NCBI RefSeq assembly: GCF_014062315.1
Contig: NZ_JACGLT010000002.1
Location: forward strand, 310,001 to 374,000
From: Gelidibacter maritimus
GTDB lineage: Bacteria > Bacteroidota > Bacteroidia > Flavobacteriales > Flavobacteriaceae
Direction of reading: 5' to 3'
Length of the DNA stretch: 64,000 nucleotides
Positions within the stretch are counted from its first letter, which is position 1. Every line of letters starts with the position of its first letter. Shown piece by piece: positions 1-8,150 of this stretch. The translations under genes were made by a program, and so were the position numbers. The notes beneath the pieces are model-generated. The model had not been told where the DNA came from and made no database searches. It saw only the letters and a program-made list of their open reading frames with translations.

Positions 1-355
1 CCGGATTGACTGGTTGGTCAGCTGTTGGATACGGCGTTACTTGAAGCAATTTGACCACAATACCTTCAATGAGAGTGTCATTTTGATACCGTTTATTAGC
101 GTGTAGATTAAAGCGCTTGACCGTATTTGCTTTCCTCAAGGTGAAAGCAGCTAGGGCATCGCCCTCCCAGACACAAACCAAACCTGTAGGACATCTGGAA
201 TCATCAAATATGGAGTCCAAACATATTTCGATACCACTTTCAAATTTATCAAAACACCCATTCACTTCTAAATTAAGGACCTTTGGATTCCTGTCGTCGG
301 TATCGGCGCAGCTAAAACCTAAGCACACCAATAAAAGTAGAACTACTGTTTTCAT
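1..355 (-). CDS. small lipoprotein, DSRCP/CVWEG type (partial, runs off window)
   Basis: The minus strand is open from an ATG at 355 to the window edge, 118 codons without a stop, so the C-terminus is missing. The N-terminus is a short lipoprotein signal ending LGFSC, with Cys16 as the likely lipidated residue, followed by acidic residues (ADTDD). The body carries a DSRCPTGLVCVWEGDA stretch. That pattern recurs, from memory, in small Bacteroidota lipoproteins of unknown function. The protein should sit in the cell envelope. The plus-strand reading of the same DNA is a shadow. A partner role cannot be judged because the downstream side lies outside the window. Confidence 0.7.
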   Translation of the reverse strand, partial: MKTVVLLLLVCLGFSCADTDDRNPKVLNLEVNGCFDKFESGIEICLDSIFDDSRCPTGLVCVWEGDALAAFTLRKANTVKRFNLHANKRYQNDTLIEGIVVKLLQVTPYPTADQPVNP

Positions 356-509
356 TAGAGTTTTGTTTTAATTATCCGAATGTCTATAAAGCACCCTTAT
401 AGACACTTTAATAATAGATGCGTTTTCAGCCTAATAGTTGCGTAAGTAATCCAGAAAATACGAATCTACACAAATCTAATTCTTTTTTTCACCATTCCAC
501 ATATATCAC

Positions 510-546
510 AAAAACCTCAAAGACATAAGTGTTCTTTGAGGTTTTT
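510..546. terminator. bidirectional intrinsic terminator after pyk
   Basis: Perfect 14-bp arms (AAAAACCTCAAAGA and its complement) around a 9-base loop, with A and T runs on opposite sides. The hairpin can stop the minus-strand pyk operon, which ends at 576, and transcription coming the other way. Confidence 0.75.
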
Positions 547-575
547 AGATTTAAAAGCTTGTGGTGTAAAGATCT

Positions 576-2018
576 CTAAAAATTACAATTGGCAATTTCA
601 GTAACCCTTAAGGTATTTACCATTCCTTTTTCCTGTATTGGCATGGCTGCTAAACTTACTAACATATCACCAATTTCAAGATAACCCTCCTTACACGCTA
701 TAGCGTTCACATCTTCAATGGTTTCATCGGTACTTACAAATTTATCGTAGAAAAAAGCTTTAACGCCCCACAGCATACTAAGTTGGGTCAAAATGCGACG
801 GTTGGAAGTAAATACCAAAATATGCGCGCTTGGACGCCATGCCGAAATTTGAAAGGCGGTATAGCCACTATTGGTCAATGTTGAAATTGCCCTTGCATTA
901 ATTTCATTAGCCATGTTTGCGGCGTGGAAGCATATAGATTTTGTAATGTAACGTTTTGTGCGAATGTGGGGAGGCGATTGCGGCACTTTAATTAACGGGG
1001 AGTCCTCAACACTTTTGACAATATTGCTCATTTGTCTGATGACCTGCACTGGGTATTGCCCCACAGAAGTTTCGCCAGAAAGCATTACCGCATCAGCACC
1101 ATCCATAACGGAGTTGGCTACGTCATTAACCTCTGCTCGGGTTGGCGTCAGACTGGAAATCATCGTTTCCATCATTTGTGTGGCAATAATTACTGGAATA
1201 CGAGCGCGTTTTGCTCTTAAAACCAATTGCTTTTGGATTAAAGGAACCTCCTCTGCAGGAATTTCCACACCCAAATCGCCACGTGCCACCATCAAACCGT
1301 CACAATAGGCAACAATTTTGTCAATATTTTCAACGGCTTCCGGCTTTTCAATTTTAGCAATGATCGGAATTTTATGATCACTATGTTTTTTGATCAGTTC
1401 TTCAAGCTCCATTAGGTCTTCCGCATGACGCACAAAAGACAAAGCCATCCAGTCCACTTGCATCTTGACCGCAAAAATGGCATCTTCAACATCTTTTTCG
1501 GTCAATGCCGGCTGTGAAATATTCGTATTTGGTAAGTTGACGCCTTTCTTCGATTTTAATGGGCCACCCTGAATGACACGGGCCTTAACTTCAGATTTCT
1601 TATCTGTAGACACCACTTCAAAAATCAATTTGCCATCATCAAGCAAAATACGTTCACCTGGCTTTGCATCCTGTGGAAATTTATCATAGGTCATATAAAC
1701 ACGTTCTTTTGTGCCTACAAACTTTTTACCGGTTGCAAAAATAATTTCATCACCTGCATTTACCACTACTTCACCTTTCATCACACCAACGCGTAGTTTG
1801 GGCCCTTGCAAATCGCCCAAAATTGCCGCATTATATCCAAACTCCTCATTGAGTTCACGAATCATTTTGATGCGTTCTTCAACATCAGTGTAATCAGCAT
1901 GTGAGAAATTGATTCTAAAGACATCCACACCCTCATCAAGCATACCTTTAAGTATGGCTTTAGTGCTTGTAGCTGGTCCTAACGTAGCTACTATTTTTGT
2001 TTTTTTTCGTTTCTGCAT
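576..2018 (-). CDS. pyk: pyruvate kinase
   Basis: Converts phosphoenolpyruvate and ADP to pyruvate and ATP, the last step of glycolysis, in the cytosol. At 480 aa it has the usual bacterial length. The N-terminal KIVATLGPAT strand and FRINFSH (Arg35) start the barrel, and GPKLRVG follows near 72-78. The catalytic Lys222 and metal ligand Glu224 lie in IIAKIEKPE, the second metal ligand Asp248 in MVARGDLG, and Thr280 in IIATQMMETM. The C-terminal allosteric domain is present. It is the last gene of a minus-strand operon and starts 3 bases after the stop of the IPExxxVDY gene. A strong terminator follows. Confidence 0.97.
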   Translation of the reverse strand: MQKRKKTKIVATLGPATSTKAILKGMLDEGVDVFRINFSHADYTDVEERIKMIRELNEEFGYNAAILGDLQGPKLRVGVMKGEVVVNAGDEIIFATGKKFVGTKERVYMTYDKFPQDAKPGERILLDDGKLIFEVVSTDKKSEVKARVIQGGPLKSKKGVNLPNTNISQPALTEKDVEDAIFAVKMQVDWMALSFVRHAEDLMELEELIKKHSDHKIPIIAKIEKPEAVENIDKIVAYCDGLMVARGDLGVEIPAEEVPLIQKQLVLRAKRARIPVIIATQMMETMISSLTPTRAEVNDVANSVMDGADAVMLSGETSVGQYPVQVIRQMSNIVKSVEDSPLIKVPQSPPHIRTKRYITKSICFHAANMANEINARAISTLTNSGYTAFQISAWRPSAHILVFTSNRRILTQLSMLWGVKAFFYDKFVSTDETIEDVNAIACKEGYLEIGDMLVSLAAMPIQEKGMVNTLRVTEIANCNF

Positions 2019-2021
2019 TAA

Positions 2022-2501
2022 TCAAAAAATTAAATTATCTCGAGACCTTAGTTGGTCTACATCAATAGCGTAGGTTGTTATTACTTGAGGTATGTTCTGA
2101 ATTTTATCTACCATCCGCTTTTCGTCCAAATACCGATCATCATTTGTGATTTTAATCAAGAAATCCACATTCTTAAGTTCGGGCAGCAAATGATAGGTTT
2201 TCAATACTTTTTCGTTCGCTAAAAATAACGAACCAGAACTTTGCAGACTGTCCTCCTCTCGTTTACAAACGTTTGACACCATGTTCCAAGTTGTGAAAAG
2301 CTCTTCATCAAACCATTCATAAATAGGATAAGAAGCAGCAAAATATTTGTAGTCTAAATCTTGAGGTTGACGTTTCAGGTTCAGATTCAAATATTTATTT
2401 AGAAGATACGCTAATCTGTAATCTTCCAATCTACAATGTACGGCTAAAAGTGAGTAGGATGCGTCATAAAAATCATCTACAAGTAGTTTGTGTAACGCCA
2501 T
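2022..2501 (-). CDS. IPExxxVDY family protein
   Basis: A 159-aa soluble protein without signal peptide or membrane segment. It matches what I recall of the Bacteroidota IPExxxVDY family: an N-terminal HKLLVDDFYD segment, then LEDYRLAYLLNKYL, an aromatic YPIYEWFDEE stretch and a C-terminal NIP...IDVDQ strand. The family sits between rnc and pyk in many flavobacteria, as it does here, with tight spacing to pyk. Its function is unknown. Co-transcription with acpP, fabF and rnc suggests a housekeeping role but shows nothing specific. The family name rests on recall of residues and gene order, not on a search. Confidence 0.75.
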   Translation of the reverse strand: MALHKLLVDDFYDASYSLLAVHCRLEDYRLAYLLNKYLNLNLKRQPQDLDYKYFAASYPIYEWFDEELFTTWNMVSNVCKREEDSLQSSGSLFLANEKVLKTYHLLPELKNVDFLIKITNDDRYLDEKRMVDKIQNIPQVITTYAIDVDQLRSRDNLIF

Positions 2502-2648
2502 AGCGATAATAACATGAGCTGTAAAGATAATACTTTATCTCCACTGTAATATCAAGTTTGGATTATTCTTAACAGGCGTAGCAAGCGAAATCGTTATAGT
2601 TAGTAACTTTTATGGCCACTTGTTGTTTTCATGATTGAAAGCAAACTT

Positions 2649-3395
2649 CTATTCTTTAAAAGAGCGGTTGATCTTGTTTTGGAAAGCAAAAAATGCACGT
2701 TTTGAAGCTTTTTCTTCGGCCTTTTTTTTGGAGGTTGCCCTTCCTTTTGACACTACCTTGCCATCAATGGAAAGTTTGACCGAAAAATGCTTAAGATTGT
2801 CATTTCCCGAATCTTCATAAACATTATAGTCAAAGGTTTTCTTTTCTTTCTGACACCACTCAATCAACAAGCTTTTATAACTGATTACCTTACCTTCTAA
2901 CGTCTCAATATCGACATGTTTATTAATGACATTTTTATGGATAAACTTCTCACATTGCTTATAACCTTTGTCTAAAAACACAGCACCAACAAGCGCTTCA
3001 AATAAGTTGCCATGAATGTTACTGCCAAAATTATTTTTAGGAATTTTTGATTCTACAAAATCAATCAATTTCAGCTCCTTGCCTAATTCATTAAGGTGCT
3101 CTCTACTGACCACTTTAGAGCGCATTTTTGTCAAATAACCTTCATCGCCTTCCGGCACTTCCTCATAAAGATAGGCAGCAATCACAAGGCCAAGCATGGC
3201 ATCTCCAACAAACTCAAGTCTTTCGTAGTTGAGCGCTATCCCATTTTTATCCTTGACGTTCATGGAGCGATGGGTAAAGGCTTTGATGTAAAAACTCTTA
3301 TTTTTAGGCTTATAACCTAAGATTTTCTGAAGTTCTAAAAAAAAATTCCCGTCATTTTTAGAACGGGAATTTAATATGTTACGAATGTAATTCAT
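2649..3395 (-). CDS. rnc: ribonuclease III
   Basis: Double-strand-specific endoribonuclease that processes rRNA precursors and structured mRNAs. The catalytic domain (about 1-155) holds the signature ERLEFVGDAMLG with Glu58, Glu61 and Asp65, and the second acidic site is NLFEALVG with Glu133. The double-stranded-RNA-binding domain fills about 165-245 and ends in a KKKAEEKASKRAF helix. Length is 248 aa. At the place of E. coli Asp114 there is Asn130 (GNLFEAL). I recall the same change in other Bacteroidota RNase III proteins, so it is probably a lineage trait. The gene starts 7 bases after fabF stops. Confidence 0.95.
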   Translation of the reverse strand: MNYIRNILNSRSKNDGNFFLELQKILGYKPKNKSFYIKAFTHRSMNVKDKNGIALNYERLEFVGDAMLGLVIAAYLYEEVPEGDEGYLTKMRSKVVSREHLNELGKELKLIDFVESKIPKNNFGSNIHGNLFEALVGAVFLDKGYKQCEKFIHKNVINKHVDIETLEGKVISYKSLLIEWCQKEKKTFDYNVYEDSGNDNLKHFSVKLSIDGKVVSKGRATSKKKAEEKASKRAFFAFQNKINRSFKE

Positions 3396-3402
3396 TCGGG
3401 AT

Positions 3403-4653
3403 TTAATCTAATTTCTTGAATAATACACAAGCGTTATGACCGCCAAATCCAAAAGTATTACTCATGGCCACTTTAACCTCTCTCTTTTGAGCTTTGTTAA
3501 ATGTTAAGTTTAATTGCGGATCAATATTTTCATCAACGACTGAATGGTTAATTGTTGGTGGCACAACGCCATGTTCCATGGCAAGGATAGAGGCAATGGC
3601 CTCAATAGCACCTGCGGCACCCAACAAGTGACCCGTCATTGATTTTGTTGAATTGATATTGATGCTCTTGGCATGTTCACCAAAAACTTCCGTAATAGCT
3701 TTAAGTTCGGCAACATCACCTAAAGGTGTGGATGTACCATGTGTGTTGATATGATCAACATCTTCTGGTTTCAATCCAGCATTTTCCAAACAATTTCTCA
3801 TTACGGAAATAACTCCTATTCCCTCAGGATGTGGGGCCGTCATATGATAAGCATCCGATGACAGTCCGCCACCTACTACCTCAGCATATATCTTGGCGCC
3901 TCTTGCCTTTGCGTGCTCATATTCTTCCAAAATAATTGCCCCCGCACCTTCACCCAAAACAAAACCATCTCTGGTAGCGTCAAATGGTCGTGAAGCTGTT
4001 TCTGGACTTTCATTTCGTGTTGATAGGGCATGCATAGCATTAAAGCCACCCATTCCTGCTATGGTAACCGCTGCTTCACTACCGCCAGTAACTACAACGT
4101 CACAATAACCCAAACGAATATAGTTTAAGGCATCAATCATTGCGTTGGCAGCAGAGGCACAGGCCGAAACCGTGGTATAGTTAGGTCCCATAAATCCATG
4201 TTTAATGGAAATGTTACCTGGAGCTATATCTGCAATCATTTTTGGAATAAAGAAAGGATTGAAACGTGGTGTTCCATCTCCTGCGGCAAAATTTAGTACT
4301 TCTTCTTGAAAAGTTTCCAACCCTCCAATTCCAGCTCCCCAGATCACACCAACACGAAGCTTATCAACAACACTTAGGTCCAAATTAGCATCTGCAATGG
4401 CTTCATCTGAAGCTACCATGGCATACTGCGTAAATTTGTCCATTCTGTTGACTAGCTTTCGCTCAATGAAATCAGTGGGCACAAAGTTTTTTAATTCGCA
4501 CGCGAATTTAGTCTTGAACTTTTCAGTATCAAAATACGTTATTGGCGCAGCACCACTTTTACCACTAACCAGAGCGTTCCAATATTCATCTTTGGTATTC
4601 CCGATTGGTGTAAGAGCACCTAACCCTGTAACTACAACTCGCCTCAATTCCAT
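3403..4653 (-). CDS. fabF: beta-ketoacyl-ACP synthase II
   Basis: Condenses malonyl-ACP with acyl-ACP in the elongation cycle of fatty acid synthesis. The 416-aa thiolase-fold protein carries the full Cys-His-His set: Cys165 in TVSACASAAN, His305 in NTHGTSTPLGD and His342 in SMTGHLLGAAG, plus Lys337. The start MELRRVVVTGLG is the usual one for the family. It lies 12 bases downstream of acpP, so the enzyme and its carrier protein are made from one transcript. Confidence 0.97.
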   Translation of the reverse strand: MELRRVVVTGLGALTPIGNTKDEYWNALVSGKSGAAPITYFDTEKFKTKFACELKNFVPTDFIERKLVNRMDKFTQYAMVASDEAIADANLDLSVVDKLRVGVIWGAGIGGLETFQEEVLNFAAGDGTPRFNPFFIPKMIADIAPGNISIKHGFMGPNYTTVSACASAANAMIDALNYIRLGYCDVVVTGGSEAAVTIAGMGGFNAMHALSTRNESPETASRPFDATRDGFVLGEGAGAIILEEYEHAKARGAKIYAEVVGGGLSSDAYHMTAPHPEGIGVISVMRNCLENAGLKPEDVDHINTHGTSTPLGDVAELKAITEVFGEHAKSININSTKSMTGHLLGAAGAIEAIASILAMEHGVVPPTINHSVVDENIDPQLNLTFNKAQKREVKVAMSNTFGFGGHNACVLFKKLD

Positions 4654-4665
4654 AAAGTCTGTTAC

Positions 4666-4899
4666 TTATTTTGCTGCTTCTATATAAGAGATAGCTTGAC
4701 CAACTGTAGCGATGTTCTCTGCTTGATCATCTGGAATTTGGATATCAAATTCTTTTTCGAATTCCATGATCAATTCCACAGTATCCAAAGAATCTGCTCC
4801 TAAATCGTTTGTGAAGCTTGCTTCAGTGACAACTTCGTTCTCGTCAACACCTAGTTTGTCTACTATAATCGCTTTTACTCTTGATGCAATGTCTGACAT
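4666..4899 (-). CDS. acpP: acyl carrier protein
   Basis: A 77-aa acidic four-helix carrier that holds growing acyl chains on phosphopantetheine. Ser37 in [11 protein letters not shown] is the attachment site. Negative charge is high throughout, as usual for ACP. It is the first gene of the minus-strand acpP-fabF-rnc-IPExxxVDY-pyk operon, and its promoter must lie in the divergent region shared with purN. Confidence 0.97.
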   Translation of the reverse strand: MSDIASRVKAIIVDKLGVDENEVVTEASFTNDLGADSLDTVELIMEFEKEFDIQIPDDQAENIATVGQAISYIEAAK

Positions 4900-4928
4900 A
4901 ATCTTTAATTTTAAGTTTTATTAATTGG

Positions 4929-4936
4929 CAAAAATA
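4929..4936 (-). promoter_or_regulatory. acpP: candidate -7 element for acpP
   Basis: TATTTTTG on the minus strand matches the Bacteroidota TAnnTTTG element and would give a leader of about 25 bases. A second TATTTTTG lies at 4990-4997. Neither has a clear upstream TTG at the usual distance, so the choice is uncertain. Confidence 0.35.
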
Positions 4937-5187
4937 AAAAACTTTAGTTTAAAACCCATTTTTATTTCTACAATGTGTTTCTAATTTAGCAAAAATACAG
5001 CTAAGTATTTCTATTTTACCTCCTAATTGTTAATATTTATTCTTTTTTTTGCTTTTGATTTGAAAGCTAATATCTGTAAATGAAATGAGATTATGGAATT
5101 TTGCTGAACATTTTTTAATTTGATAGTGAATTGCACCTGCGTTTTGACAGACAGGTCTGACAATAATTTAAAATTATAGAGTAGCAG

Positions 5188-5769
5188 ATGAAGCGTATCG
5201 TAATTTTTGCGTCCGGAAGTGGTACTAATGCTGAAAATTTAATCAAGTATTTCAACAACAGAGCTATAGCTTCTGTTATTCTGGTATTGACTAACAATCC
5301 TCATGCCAAAGTTTTAGACCGCTGTAAAAACCTCAAAGTGAGCGCTCTGTCTTTTAACAGGACAGCATTTTTCCAAAGCAATGACGTTCTGAATATCTTA
5401 AAGGCATCACAACCTGATTTGATTGTATTGGCGGGCTTTTTATGGAAGTTTCCAGATTTTATACTGCATGAGTTCCCAGATAAAGTCATTAATATCCATC
5501 CTGCCTTGCTTCCTAAATACGGCGGAAAAGGAATGTACGGCAGTTATGTTCATGATGCGGTTGTGGCCAATAAAGAAACCGAAACAGGCATTACCATTCA
5601 TTATGTGAATGAGCATTATGATGAAGGCGCAATTATCTTTCAGGCGAAATGTGAGGTAAAACCATCAGATACTGCAGAAATGGTTGCTGCAAAAATACAC
5701 GAGCTTGAGATGGAACACTTTCCGAAGGTGGTGGAGGAGTTGCTGCAAGCTCAAGAGACAATTTCCTAA
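5188..5769 (+). CDS. purN: phosphoribosylglycinamide formyltransferase
   Basis: Transfers a formyl group from 10-formyltetrahydrofolate to GAR in purine synthesis. At 193 aa it matches the single-domain form. The N-terminal SGSGTNAENLI binds the substrate phosphate. The catalytic residues are Asn102 and His104 in INIHPALLPKYGGKGMYG and Asp145 in HYDEGAIIFQ. It is read divergently from acpP, an order I recall as frequent in this family. The upstream region contains a small CAGAC-AG-GTCTG dyad near 5149-5160 that could be regulatory or a fragment of the dispersed palindromes. Confidence 0.96.
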   Translation: MKRIVIFASGSGTNAENLIKYFNNRAIASVILVLTNNPHAKVLDRCKNLKVSALSFNRTAFFQSNDVLNILKASQPDLIVLAGFLWKFPDFILHEFPDKVINIHPALLPKYGGKGMYGSYVHDAVVANKETETGITIHYVNEHYDEGAIIFQAKCEVKPSDTAEMVAAKIHELEMEHFPKVVEELLQAQETIS

Positions 5770-5770
5770 A

Positions 5771-5805
5771 AGAAATCCGTATAAATCCGTGTAATCCGTG
5801 TCTAA
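5771..5805. repeat. fragment of dispersed ATCCGTGT repeat
   Basis: Three tandem variants of ATCCGT(A/G)T follow the purN stop. They resemble one arm of the inverted-repeat elements at 52789-52902 and 61021-61168 and look like a decayed copy. Confidence 0.45.
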
Positions 5806-5861
5806 AATTTAATTAGAGTCCTGACATAGAAGGACTTAATCCGCCTTCGCGGGAAGCAAAT

Positions 5862-6500
5862 ATGAGCAAGAAGAAAAAATACTACGTTGTTTGGAAAGGT
5901 CACAAAACCGGAGTCTTTGATAAGTGGAACGATTGCAAAGCCCAAATCAAAGATTACCAAGGTGCGCAGTACAAATCATTTGAAACTTTTGAGGCTGCAA
6001 AAAAGGCCTTAGAAGGCAATTATTTTGATTATATCGGAAAATCCAAGAGTTTTAAAAGCGATTTGTCTCAAGCACAACTCAAAAAAATAGGACAGCCCAA
6101 CTACAATTCCATTTCGGTGGACGCTGCTTCAAGTGGCAATCCCGGTATTATGGAATATAGAGGCGTGGATACCAAAACTAAAAAACAACTGTTCATCCAA
6201 GGTCCATTTCCTGAGGGTACGAATAATATTGGCGAGTTTTTGGCACTTGTCCATGGACTGGCCTTTCTTAAAAACAATGATAGCCAGCGGATTATTTACA
6301 CAGATTCAAAAATTGCCATGAGTTGGGTCAAGAAGAAAGCTTGTAATACCAAACTGGCACGAAACTCGAAAAACGAAAAACTTTTTGAGTTGGTTGATCG
6401 CGCGGTCAACTGGCTTAAAACAAATACTTACACGACGACCATAGTTAAATGGGAAACGAAAGCTTGGGGAGAGATCCCGGCGGATTTTGGGAGGAAGTAA
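5862..6500 (+). CDS. rnhA: viroplasmin-type ribonuclease H
   Basis: RNase H1 that removes RNA from RNA-DNA hybrids. The N-terminal viroplasmin/Cauli_VI domain (about 6-50) shows YYVVWKGHKTGVF and the FETFEAAKKAL helix and binds hybrids in this family. The RNase H domain follows (about 82-212), with Asp87 in SVDAASSGNPG, Glu125 in NNIGEFLALVHGL, Asp148 in IYTDSK and a C-terminal Asp208 in IPADFG. Length 212 aa is normal for the two-domain type. The usual Gly after the first Asp is Ala here, as in other Bacteroidota copies I recall. It stands alone and converges on the toxin gene. Confidence 0.93.
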   Translation: MSKKKKYYVVWKGHKTGVFDKWNDCKAQIKDYQGAQYKSFETFEAAKKALEGNYFDYIGKSKSFKSDLSQAQLKKIGQPNYNSISVDAASSGNPGIMEYRGVDTKTKKQLFIQGPFPEGTNNIGEFLALVHGLAFLKNNDSQRIIYTDSKIAMSWVKKKACNTKLARNSKNEKLFELVDRAVNWLKTNTYTTTIVKWETKAWGEIPADFGRK

Positions 6501-6503
6501 TGA

Positions 6504-6782
6504 TTATTTAAACAACCGTTTCTGGTGCATGATCCTCTGAATAAAAACTGTATTGCCTTCAAATAAATAATGAATGCCAAATGGAAACATCTTGGTAAAA
6601 ACAATTTTGATATTGCGATAGCGTTTTTGAAAATGCTCGAGGTTCTTAGCGATTCTATCAATGATTTCGCTCATTTCAAGTTTGAATTTGGCGGATAACT
6701 CCTTAGAGACTGCCAAATAATAGGTGTTGGCTTCTGTCAAGTCCAATTTCGATTCGTTACTGAATTTTATCAAAAAAAACAT
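6504..6782 (-). CDS. ParE/RelE-like toxin
   Basis: A 92-aa basic protein with the ParE/RelE layout: an N-terminal strand (FLIKFSNESKLDL), the two-helix hairpin with a long charged second helix, then strands around KIVFTKMFPFGIHYLF and VFIQRIMHQKR. The start codon overlaps the stop of the upstream antitoxin frame by one base (TAATG), a common sign of translational coupling in toxin-antitoxin operons. RelE members cut mRNA and ParE members poison gyrase, and the sequence does not decide between them. The upstream antitoxin frame is shifted, which raises the question of how the toxin is kept silent. Confidence 0.8.
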   Translation of the reverse strand: MFFLIKFSNESKLDLTEANTYYLAVSKELSAKFKLEMSEIIDRIAKNLEHFQKRYRNIKIVFTKMFPFGIHYLFEGNTVFIQRIMHQKRLFK

Positions 6783-7028
6783 TAAAACAGTTCTTTTCTA
6801 ACCTCTTCCCACGATGTATAATTTGTTTTTCCAGTTTGATGATTGTCAATCATTTTGTCCATCATCGTTTTATAGGCCAATGAAGGCTCAAAGGCATAAG
6901 CGTTTTCTCGCAACACAAATTCCATATAATTCTTTAAATTTCGACCTTGGGCTTTTGCCTTTTCTTCAAGAACTGATAGCGTTTCTTCATCTAAAACAAC
7001 TTCTTTACGCTTTTTTTTGAAATTCCAT
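6782..7028 (-). pseudogene. antitoxin gene with a frameshift at an A8 tract
   Basis: From the ATG at 7028 the frame reads MEFQKKA and then stops at 7005. Shifting by one base at the run of eight A residues (7011-7018 on the plus strand) opens a frame of about 80 codons. It contains KEVVLDEETLSVLEEKAKAQ, continues through a helical domain with NYTSWEEVRKELF, and ends exactly at the toxin start. A tract of seven A would restore the full protein. The long frame has no ATG, GTG or TTG before its internal Met. It could be a mutation, a sequencing error or a slippage-controlled gene. The family is uncertain; the position and C-terminal helix fit a small helical antitoxin. Confidence 0.65.
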
Positions 7029-7272
7029 GGTTAGTAATTTATACGATAAATATACGTAACTCATACGTAAAATGTTAATTCTCCTCGAAATCAAGTTTAT
7101 AAAAAAAAGGAAAGTTTTTATCCTAAACGTATTTGTAAGAATGCGTATTATTATGTCACATACGTTTATCACGAGGTTAAAAATTTTATTCATTTCTTAT
7201 TCTCTAATATGGAAGAATTAAAATATGTATCTTGATATAGAGAAACATCTTATTCTTTTTTTTATAAAAACA

Positions 7273-8070
7273 ATGTCCTACCTATCTTCCATACATATCG
7301 CAACCAACAGAACTCATCCTTTTCCGTATGATATTCCCGCGATCAAATACGCCAAAAACATTGATGTATCCAACCCAATCACGTTTTTGGTTGGAGAAAA
7401 TGGTTCAGGAAAATCGACTTTGCTGGAAACACTGGCATGTAGACTACAGTTGCCACACATGGATGGCGCCGATTACAACAAACCTAGTTTTGATGCGGCA
7501 AAAAGACTACTGCCCTATTTGGAGCTCACTTGGACTATTGATCGTCCTACAGGATTTTTCTTTCGGGCCGAAGATTTTGGCGATTATTTGAACAGTGTCA
7601 ATAGAACAGATGCCCAGATTCAAAATAAATTTTCTGATTTAGAAGGCAAAGTTCCGGATCACATCATCAGTCAAATGAAAGAAAATGCCAATTACCAATT
7701 GCGCTATATGCGAAAAAACTATGGTCAGGAATTAGATGCCTTTTCCCATGGGGAAGCCTACCTTCATATCATGGAGCAAATGATAAAGTCGCCAGGTATT
7801 TATCTATTGGATGAGCCCGAAGCAGCACTTTCTCCATCAAAACAATTGTCTTTTATTTATTTTCTCCATAACCACTTGCAAAATCATTTATCCCAGTTCA
7901 TCATTGCCACACATTCCCCAATGTTGATGGCTTATCCTGGTGCCACCATATATGAGATTACCAATGAAGCAATGCAGGCAACACCACTCGAAAACACGGA
8001 TCATTATTCGGTTACAAAGTCGTTTTTAAATGACCCCAATGCCTTTTTGCGACATTTCAATGCCGAATAA
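7273..8070 (+). CDS. solitary AAA/ABC-type ATPase
   Basis: A 265-aa soluble ATPase of the ABC-like AAA group. Visible are the Walker A LVGENGSGKSTLLE, an ABC-type signature in DAFSHGEAYLHIM, the Walker B YLLDEPEAALSP and the switch His in IIATHSPMLMAYPG. No permease, nuclease or coiled-coil partner adjoins it, so it is not an ordinary transporter subunit. Such single-domain proteins are often annotated only as AAA family ATPase. An upstream ATG at 7225 would add 16 hydrophobic residues (IEKHLILFFIKT). I prefer 7273, whose MSYLSSIHI matches the start of the fold. Confidence 0.85.
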   Translation: MSYLSSIHIATNRTHPFPYDIPAIKYAKNIDVSNPITFLVGENGSGKSTLLETLACRLQLPHMDGADYNKPSFDAAKRLLPYLELTWTIDRPTGFFFRAEDFGDYLNSVNRTDAQIQNKFSDLEGKVPDHIISQMKENANYQLRYMRKNYGQELDAFSHGEAYLHIMEQMIKSPGIYLLDEPEAALSPSKQLSFIYFLHNHLQNHLSQFIIATHSPMLMAYPGATIYEITNEAMQATPLENTDHYSVTKSFLNDPNAFLRHFNAE

Positions 8071-8120
8071 GCACACATAAATTCCTCGAAAATAGTGCTT
8101 AATTCGAAGCTAAAAAGCCT

Positions 8121-8128
8121 TATCTTTG
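8121..8128 (+). promoter_or_regulatory. -7 promoter element for the PfkB gene
   Basis: TATCTTTG matches TAnnTTTG exactly and lies 22 bases before the ATG at 8151, giving a short leader. I see no convincing upstream TTG. Confidence 0.5.
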
Positions 8129-8150
8129 CACCAAATTTTGAAACCGCAAT

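Noticed and set aside
117-371. 84-codon plus-strand ORF
   Set aside because: Antisense to the lipoprotein gene that has a signal peptide and family motif; no motif of its own.
958-1308. 116-codon plus-strand ORF
   Set aside because: Shadow of pyk in another frame.
7029-7193. Upstream part of a 62-codon minus-strand frame (7005-7193) ahead of the antitoxin ATG
   Set aside because: Ile/Phe-rich translation of AT-rich DNA without family pattern; the useful start is the internal ATG at 7028.
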